Shown: in pieces, positions 57,770-64,000 of the stretch
Layout of the letters: each line of letters begins with the position of its first letter
Position numbering within the stretch: the stretch's first letter is position 1
From: Zingiber officinale
Taxonomy: Eukaryota; Streptophyta; Magnoliopsida; Zingiberales; Zingiberaceae
Length of the DNA: 64,000 nucleotides
Reading direction: 5' to 3'
Assembly: GCF_018446385.1 (NCBI RefSeq)
Contig: NC_056002.1
Location: 29,746,636 to 29,810,635 of the forward strand
Notes under the pieces: model-generated
Database searches by the model: none
Told to the model about the DNA's origin: nothing
The model's input: the letters and a program-made list of their open reading frames with translations, nothing else
Position numbers and translations under genes: made by a program

Positions 57770-59165
57770 CAATGTTGTCTTCTCTGGTTGAGTCTAAAGA
57801 TGATGCTTGTGCGCTGGAAGTTTGATTTGGTGCTCTGTGGAACTTGCTAACCTCTTGTTACTCATTCTCTTCTTCTTCGTAATGTAGGTAGTATGCTGTG
57901 TAGTAAAGGGAAAAATCTGTACTCATATCTTTGGCTAATAAATTTTTCAGAATGATACGCCAACCGAGATAGGTATCGGGATCTTCAATGTGTCCCGGAC
58001 TAAAGCTCTCGGTGTTTGATTGGTCAAAAGGAGGAGGAACTTCCCAATCACGATGCTGGTCAGAGGATAGTCATGTAACTCGGCGGTAGTCGCCAACTTC
58101 ATTTACGCCAATTTTACTAAATCGGTGACTATCTTGAGATCGACCACTCGTACTATCAAATGTGCATACTACAAACGTTCTTCTTCTTCAGCGAGAAATA
58201 ACATTATCAAGTTTTCTGGAAATAAGCTAATACTAATCCATAAATGCATGTCAAGTCAAGAAGAGTAAAAGGGGTAATTTGTCTCCCTTTGTAAGTCGTA
58301 GTAATGTAGGATTCATAATCCATGTTAGCTCTTCTGAAAGCATAGAGAAGCTGGCATTGACATCCATATTTATCTGATTCTATGCAAGGTGGTCCTTTCT
58401 TCTGGCATTTAAGTTTTGGGCTGAACTCAGCTTCATATACAATAGTCATTCCTTCAGGAGGTATTCTGTGAAAAGCTTTTAGGGCTTCACATAATTCTAT
58501 AAACGTTTGTAAAGTAGATTTTTCAGCCAGACTGCGAACATAAGTATGAATTTCCTCAGGAATAGTATTTGGGAAAACTGCCAGGCGCATCTCAGATGCA
58601 CTTTGTAAGGAGTATTGGTGTGTTCTGTTGAAGGTTCTGCTAGGCTATTCTCAGGAGTATGTTGCACAACTTGAGCATAAGTAAAAGTATTTGTATCAGG
58701 GCTAGTAGCTTGTATTGGTGTTGTTTGTAGAGTTGTACTTACAAAGAAATGTGGTCCTAGATGGGATCTGGCTGTTGTAAAAGCCTCATCAAGTGAATAG
58801 TAGCCTTTAAAGTATGGATGTTCTAGGTTTTGAATGGCTAAATTGGTTTCTTCCCATGTACAGTATACCCCTGTCTGGGGTCCTGAAAAGACCACGTAAC
58901 AGGAAAATTTCTTTCCTGCTGGTTTCTGGATAATGGTAAGAAAGTAGTTGGAAAGAGCATTTATTATTGCGATTTTATGTCCAGAGCTTCCTGGAAGTGT
59001 AGGGATATGTCAAATATTGTCAATAAGACAATTTTGGATGTGGTCAAGTCTGTCTCTGCCAATAAAGCGAAAATGATCTTCTGGTTGTGTGAAAAGTTGT
59101 AAATCTTGAGTGCCAAAACGCATGGTTTTGGTGGAAAAAGTACGAACTTTCCTTGGTCTGTCCAT
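57770..59165 (-). pseudogene. Viroplasmin/transactivator-like ORF of pararetrovirus copy 2, broken
   Basis: ATG at 59165, 20 nt downstream of the RT/RNase H stop. It shows the viroplasmin block CYVVFSGPQTGVYCTWEE (about 58850-58905) and the linker and C-part homologous to copy 1. TGG to TGA at about 59030, frame breaks near 58590 and again after 58207, and decay to 57770 inactivate it. The aligned viroplasmin segment is complete here but has an internal deletion in copy 1. Confidence 0.82.
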
Positions 59166-59184
59166 CCTGTAAGGATTAAAAATG

Positions 59185-60900
59185 TTAATGTAACAATCTT
59201 GATAATGTATCTGCTAAAGAATTATTAACCCCTTTAATATGTTTCCATTGTATCTTAAGTCCTTTATTGATTATGGTATGTGTAAATTTTAACCAACGTT
59301 TTATACTGAGGCCTTTTCTGACTGTTTTAGTTTGTTGACCATATTTGACTATGATTTCACAGTCTGTTCTAATAAAGATTTCTGGTTTGTTACAAATAAA
59401 TAGTCTAAAAGCTTCTAAGCAGTAAATAACAGCTAAAATTTCATAATCTAATGATGTTAAGTGTCCTTTTTCATGGTATTTTCCAGAGGCATAATGACAT
59501 AAAGCTTCTGATGATTTAGGTTCATATTTGGAAGTTTTGTAATATAAGATACCACCCCAACCAGTCTCACAACCATCTGTTTCAATAATTAAATAATCTG
59601 AGTCAAGAGGTAAAGTTAACTTAGGGATAGTTTTAACCAGTTGTTTGATTTGCTGAACGAAAGCAATATCTTGTTGGTTAAAATGTTTTTGTCCTGTCAA
59701 AGATGTCTTATTGTATAATGGTCCACTAATTTTTCCTATATCTTTTAGATAGGGTCTTGCATAATTTAGAAGACCAAGAAAAGCTCTTAAAGTTTTAGTG
59801 TCTTCCATTTTGTCTGGAAAGGTCAGAATCTTAGCTGAAATATGAGGTTGTAAAGTGATTTGTCCTTGGCCTATTTCAACCCCTAAGAATTCAACATGTG
59901 TAACAGCTAGTTTTATTTTCTTTCGTGAAATAATCAAACCATATTTTTCAAATAGATTGAAGATTGTGTGTAAATGAGCATAGTGTTCTTGTTTAGTTTT
60001 GGAAAAAACTAAGATATCGTCTATGTAGACACAGGTGAAGTGAGCAACATTTCTAAAAATATCATCCATTTTTCGTTGAAATATTTGAGGAGTTGTTTTA
60101 AGACCAAAAGGCATAACAATCCACTTAAAGTGGCCTTCAGGACAAGAAAAAGCTGTCCATTCTATTGAGTCTGGGTGCATCCATACCTGCCAGAATCCTG
60201 ATTTCATATCGAACTTTGAGTACCATTTAGAATGTTGAATTTTATTCAGAAGTTGGTCTTTATCTGGTATTTTGTAGTCATCTTCCTGGCAGTTATTATT
60301 TAGCCTTTTGTAATTAAATATCATTCGGGATTGACCTCGTTTTTTTTCAGCTCCTTATTTACTATAAAAGCTGGGCTTCTATGTCTAGAGGTAGATCGTT
60401 GAATGGCTCCTAAGTGTAGTAATTGTTGAATATGTGTTTTGCATTCTTCAGTTTCCCAGTTTGTGTATCTTAAGTCTTGGGCCTTAATAGTTAGGTCAGG
60501 GTTAATGATTGCTAATTTACAATAAATTTTATCTCTTTCCCAGTATTTGGTTGGGTTGTCGCCAATAATCTCTAGTTTTTCTAATCGAGATATAAGAGAG
60601 TCTATATCTGGCTGATGTGTGTTAATAGTTTGAAGTAATTGTTTAGGGAGAAGTAGATCATTAGGAATATCCCAAGACGAAAGATCATTTAGAGGGCTTG
60701 TCCAGCCAAGTAAGTCTAGTTTTCCTGATATTCAGAAAAGGCAAGGTCACAGGATGACATTTGTTTACATGTCTCTTTTATAGTACACTGGCAAGTATTG
60801 TCCTTAGACTGGGTTCGGGTTTCTGTTGAAGCTGTTAAAGGCTTAACTACCGAGGGGTAGTCTAACACAATAGGTGCAACTATTGGATTAGAGAAGAATT
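59185..60900 (-). pseudogene. Pararetroviral reverse transcriptase and RNase H (copy 2)
   Basis: A 379-codon open stretch (59185-60324) holds RT palm motifs (KFDMKSGFWQ, PFGLKTTPQIFQ, active site YIDD at 60016-60027, LGLLNYAR) and RNase H with all four acidic residues visible (ETDGCETGWGG, DYEILA, RTDCEI, NSLADTLSR). The finger region upstream (60325-60900; TNWETEEC, LLHLGAIQRSTSRHRSPAF) is out of frame because of an indel in the A-run near 60345. The enzyme converts pregenomic RNA to DNA. Because the core is open while flanks are broken, this is an old but not ancient copy. Confidence 0.92.
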
Positions 60901-61975
60901 AAGCATAATCTTTTGTAAGTAAAAAGGTCTTGTCTGGTGATATAAGAAAATTTAGTCCTAGGATAAGGTGGATATTTTGATGTAGTAACAGTTTAACCCA
61001 TAATTTGGAGAGAGTTTGGGGAGTACTATAGGTGCCACAGTTATTATAAAATTTTATATGTATGTTTATGACAAATTGGGTACTAGTAAGTTGTTGGTCA
61101 TCAAATTGTGTACTAATTAAAGGTTGTGATGAAGTTTTAATCAAATTTTTAGGTAAAATAGATAGAAGTGTAGCCTCATTTATAGTTGAATTAGTGGCTC
61201 CACTATCTAAGAAAGCTTGTAATGTAAATTCATGGTCATGTATATTTACTAAGCATTTTACCCTAACATCCAGAGTTTTATTTGTATTACAAATACTAAG
61301 GGTTTTTATAAAAACCATATCAGTGTTTGGTGACTCTGTTATTTGTAAACTTTTACCCTTGTTAGATGGTAACGACTCTTGTGATATTAGTTCTTCTATT
61401 TGGTTTGTTATTATATCCACATGAGTTTCTAGTTGATTTATTCTTGTTTCTAAAAGGATATTTCTAATACTACTTTTAGTGGGATGTGTTATTGGGATTA
61501 GAACATTAAAATAACTCTGAAGACATAAATTACAGGCCTGTTTCTTGCAGGTTATACAAGTACCTCTTTTATCAATAGCTGGATAATAACTACACAAATA
61601 GCAGGGTATATTATCTGTTCCTGTTTTTAATTTCCAATCATGTGTACAATTAGAGTCACCTAAGTTTGTATTTAGTTGTGTGAGCATTAAGTTGGTATCC
61701 ATGAAAGGAGAGTCATTCCATAATTCTGGTTCTAAGTTTATTGAATTGTAATCAAAGTCTGTGTAGTATGGGTGTTGTAGAAAGGAATTTACTAAGCTAT
61801 AGTCGGAAGAGGGGGGAATTTCTTTCATATCATCTACAGAAATAATAGAATAGATAGAAGATGTGTCTGAGACATCTGATTGAATTTCTACTAAATCTAA
61901 ATTTGTACAGGTAACTAATTTAGCTTCTCTAGTGTATAAGTTTTTCTTATTTGGGCAGGCAGACGACAAATGTCC
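60899..61975 (-). pseudogene. Pararetroviral capsid C-end (zinc knuckle) and aspartic protease (copy 2)
   Basis: The 356-codon frame is open. It begins just after a CCHC knuckle (CFTCNKPGHLSSAC, about 61950-61995), continues with a Ser/Asp-rich segment and two unusual CxxC pairs (CYLCSYYP, CITCKKQACNLC near 61540-61610), then the protease with LDSGAT at 61193-61210. The frame closes at 60899 before RT. The knuckle binds genomic nucleic acid; the protease matures the polyprotein. The extra Cys cluster between knuckle and protease is not something I recognise from typical family members. Confidence 0.82.
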
Positions 61976-62668
61976 TGGTTTATTACAAGTAAAACAAGTA
62001 ATAGTATTAGCATATGTTTTCTTTGGTTTATATTTTCTGACATGTTTTTATTTATTTAAATATGATTTTTTTTCTCTGCTTTTCCTAACATAATATGTTT
62101 TTCTTGGCCTGACATTTTTAGTTTTAGCAGGTTGTGTAGTTACTTTAGTATTTCGATAATGCTTTTGTTTTTATTTAGGTGTCATTGAACCATACTGTTG
62201 GGGGGTATATATTTGACTACAAAATCCATATTGCTGGTTTTTAAGTTATTTTTGAATATGGATATAAGTACATTTTTCTTTTAATACAGAAATTATGAGT
62301 TGTATACGTATTCCTATATTGTCATATTGTGGTGCTACTTTCATGTCTGTCCAGGCCTTGTATATTTCCTTTCCTAATTCCCCTGGAAGTTTACTAAATA
62401 GTCGGTCTCCTAATTCTGGGTTACAGTAATTTCCTGATACTGCTGTTAAGGCAAGAAAGTCATTGCAAAAAGGTTTAATCCAATTGCAATTAAAAAGTTA
62501 TAATTGTTCTAAATCTCTCATAGCCTCTTTTTGTCTAATATCTAATCCTGTATTAGCGTCTCTTGCTGTAAAAAGTCTGTGGATAGTATAACAAAAATTA
62601 AGTATATTATTACCTTGTGAAGCAATCCTAGCTATTTCTTCAGGGTGAGTAGTTTTATAAGATTCTCA
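61976..62668 (-). pseudogene. Pararetroviral capsid core, with several stops (copy 2)
   Basis: The same frame continues from 62668 to the knuckle, with at least five in-frame stops. Recognisable capsid-like stretch: WIKPFCNDFLALTAVSGNYC, LGDRLFSKLPGELGKEI, then a Lys/Arg-rich arm before the CCHC. The capsid packages viral DNA. Confidence 0.7.
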
Positions 62669-63574
62669 TGCTGCTCTAGCTACATCACCTAAATAATTTT
62701 CTCCTACTCTTATCATGGCTTCACCAGATTCTATATCTAATTCATGTTTTGCCTGGTAGTCTCTTTTGACAGAGACTATCCATTGTTCTAAATAAGTGTC
62801 ATACATTTGTGGGTCGTCACATTCTCCTATATTAAGTAAGACTGAATTCTTTCCAAAGTATGTAATTTCTGGTGGTCTTCTTTTCCCTATAGTTCTTAAC
62901 AAAGGATTATTGTTGGTATAAGGGTGAATTTGTGTTCTTGGAGGATGCCCTTCTCCATAATCCATAGTTCTCATAGAACTTTCTGGGTATCTTACCTGTA
63001 AAGGCTGTGGTGTATTGGTAGCACTAGATTCTGCAGGATTCATTAAAGCAACGTTGGAAAAGTAGTATTTCTTTTTTGCTATAATATTATAGTCTTCATC
63101 AAAATATAACATCCAATCTTCGTCTAGCTTATGATGCAGTTTGTCAAAAGTTTCTAATTCTGTAAGATCTTCTTGTGTAAAATAATTAGCTATTTCAAAT
63201 GGAAGGTAGATGTATTCATTTAAATCATCATAAAATAGGAAGTTATCTTTTTCTTTTTGTGAGTGTGTATTAATCCCTATGTTTATTAGATTTAAAGTAG
63301 GTTGGTTATTTTCCTGACTGTCTTCTTGGGAAGTTGAGGTTTTATAATTATGAAATCTTATTATTGATTTACCATGTCTATCTTTATAGATTATGGATTC
63401 TCTTGGTTGTAGTGTTTGTGGGGTAATATTTAGATCTAAGTTAAGATTCCAGTCTAATCCAGCAAGTAAGTCAGATGAAAAGTCTTTAGGTTTTATGAAA
63501 TAAATTCTCCTTGTCGTGAGAGTTTCTATTATATTATTAATTTGTACTTTAAAACTGTTATTTATGCTAGTCAT
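62666..63574 (-). pseudogene. Polyprotein segment between movement protein and capsid core (copy 2)
   Basis: A 302-codon open stretch in the same frame as the movement protein upstream. It begins soon after the movement-protein core and ends VGENYLGDVARAA before a TGG to TGA stop at 62666-62668. The middle is Asn/Gln-rich with an acidic patch (LNEYIYLPFEIANYFTQEDL). Probably the movement-protein C-terminus plus the capsid N-terminal arm. The domain border cannot be placed by eye. Confidence 0.65.
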
Positions 63575-63631
63575 TGTTTTTCCAAGAAAGATTATGTCTA
63601 TTTGAATATTATGTTTCTGAAAATCATCATA

Positions 63632-64000
63632 TTACCTGGCTTGAACAGAAATTTTAATATGGTCAATAAAGTCTGGAATGGTCATATTAAAATTAGGCCA
63701 AAAATACGTAATTCCTAGATTACTATTCATATCTACTTCTATAAGTCCAATAATCGCTTTGTCATTGTCAGAGAACCTTGAGTCGTATAGTACTAAGAAA
63801 ACTTTAGCTCCTATGCTTTTTCGAGTAAGTCCTCTGAGGCCAAACACAATAAGTCCTAGGTGAATATAGTTATGTTTTCTTTGTAAGAGTAGTCTAGTAG
63901 ATTCTTCATTCATAAGGTTAAATCTTTCTTCTCCCCCATCGGGTAGGTGTAATGGTTGGGTTCTATGATGTCTATAAAGTGAAGTGGAAAAAGATAACAA
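63632..64000 (-). pseudogene. Movement-protein region of copy 2, partial at window edge
   Basis: Matches copy 1 (48900-49242) nearly residue for residue: YIHLGLIVFGLRGLTRKSI, EVDMN, FIDHIKISVQAR. It ends at TAA 63632-63634, where copy 1 has a Gly codon. The frame continues after the stop into 63574. This segment preserves the empty target site of element 4. Confidence 0.87.

Larger units (their letters stand above)
55800..57785. repeat. Long inverted repeat where the two pararetrovirus copies meet
   Basis: The non-coding region of copy 1 (55800-56885) is mirrored by that of copy 2 (56920-57785). The arms are colinear except for the 187-bp deletion in copy 2. The centre lies in the A/T spacer near 56900. 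Confidence 0.92.
56895..64000 (-). mobile_element. Endogenous pararetrovirus copy 2, inverted, runs off the window
   Basis: Minus-strand copy with, from right to left, movement protein, capsid with zinc knuckle, protease, RT/RNase H, viroplasmin-like ORF and non-coding region with leader repeat. It abuts copy 1 tail to tail through an A/T spacer at 56881-56922. It contains many stops and frameshifts, plus a 187-bp deletion (joint near 57486) that removes the TATA region present in copy 1. Confidence 0.9.

Overview
This is nuclear DNA of a flowering plant. The evidence is an intron-bearing GLABRA2-type homeodomain gene, a decayed RopGEF gene, nested Ty1/copia and Ty3/gypsy-type LTR elements, a plastid ycf2 insertion and endogenous plant pararetrovirus copies. 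If the plastid insert came from the plant's own plastid, a grass is unlikely, because grasses have lost intact ycf2. A non-grass monocot such as a member of the Zingiberales is a guess, not a demonstration. Nearly everything here is mobile or dead; the one gene that looks fully intact is the GL2-like gene at 39.65-43.13 kb.

Layout. 1-6614: 3' half of a Sirevirus-like Ty1/copia element (element 1): pol end, a spliced env-position ORF, multiple polypurine tracts and a 3' LTR. 6615-15274: an older, decayed Sirevirus (element 2) into which a 2.9-kb solo LTR (8026-10961, TSD CAAAA) was inserted. 15275-20727: about 5.45 kb of plastid DNA (ycf2 3' part, ycf15, spacer), sitting at the junction between element 2, cut 20 bp into its 3' LTR, and element 3, which begins in mid-pol (20728-24203). 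24204-29500: a broken minus-strand transposon gene of the DUF1985/Ulp1 type, split by a second solo LTR (24738-27127, TSD AATAA). 29500-35126: repeat-rich DNA ending in a CACTA terminus, which abuts a copia gag/LTR fragment (35130-35990). 36.0-37.2 kb: gene fragments with a NINJA-like C-terminal domain. 39.65-43.13 kb: GL2-like gene. 44.9-47.15 kb: RopGEF pseudogene on the opposite strand. 48.05-64.0 kb: two oppositely oriented copies of an endogenous caulimovirid, the first carrying a young gag-only copia element (49248-54233, TSD ATATG).

The most unusual material is the pararetrovirus locus. Its order is primer-binding site, small ORF, movement protein, capsid with zinc knuckle, protease, reverse transcriptase/RNase H, then a separate viroplasmin/transactivator-like ORF. 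Copy 1 keeps the promoter but lost 4.43 kb (capsid to RNase H) across a 5-bp microhomology. Copy 2 keeps that region but lost the promoter TATA box in a 187-bp deletion. They meet tail to tail as a long inverted repeat, and each ends at the A-run next to the primer-binding site. Neither copy is intact.

Two structural themes recur in non-coding parts of the elements: clusters of short inverted repeats whose arms change in a paired way, and a CATCTCAC...GTGAGATG stem placed 80-180 nt after the pol stop in three different copia elements. Neither is explained by the coding annotation.
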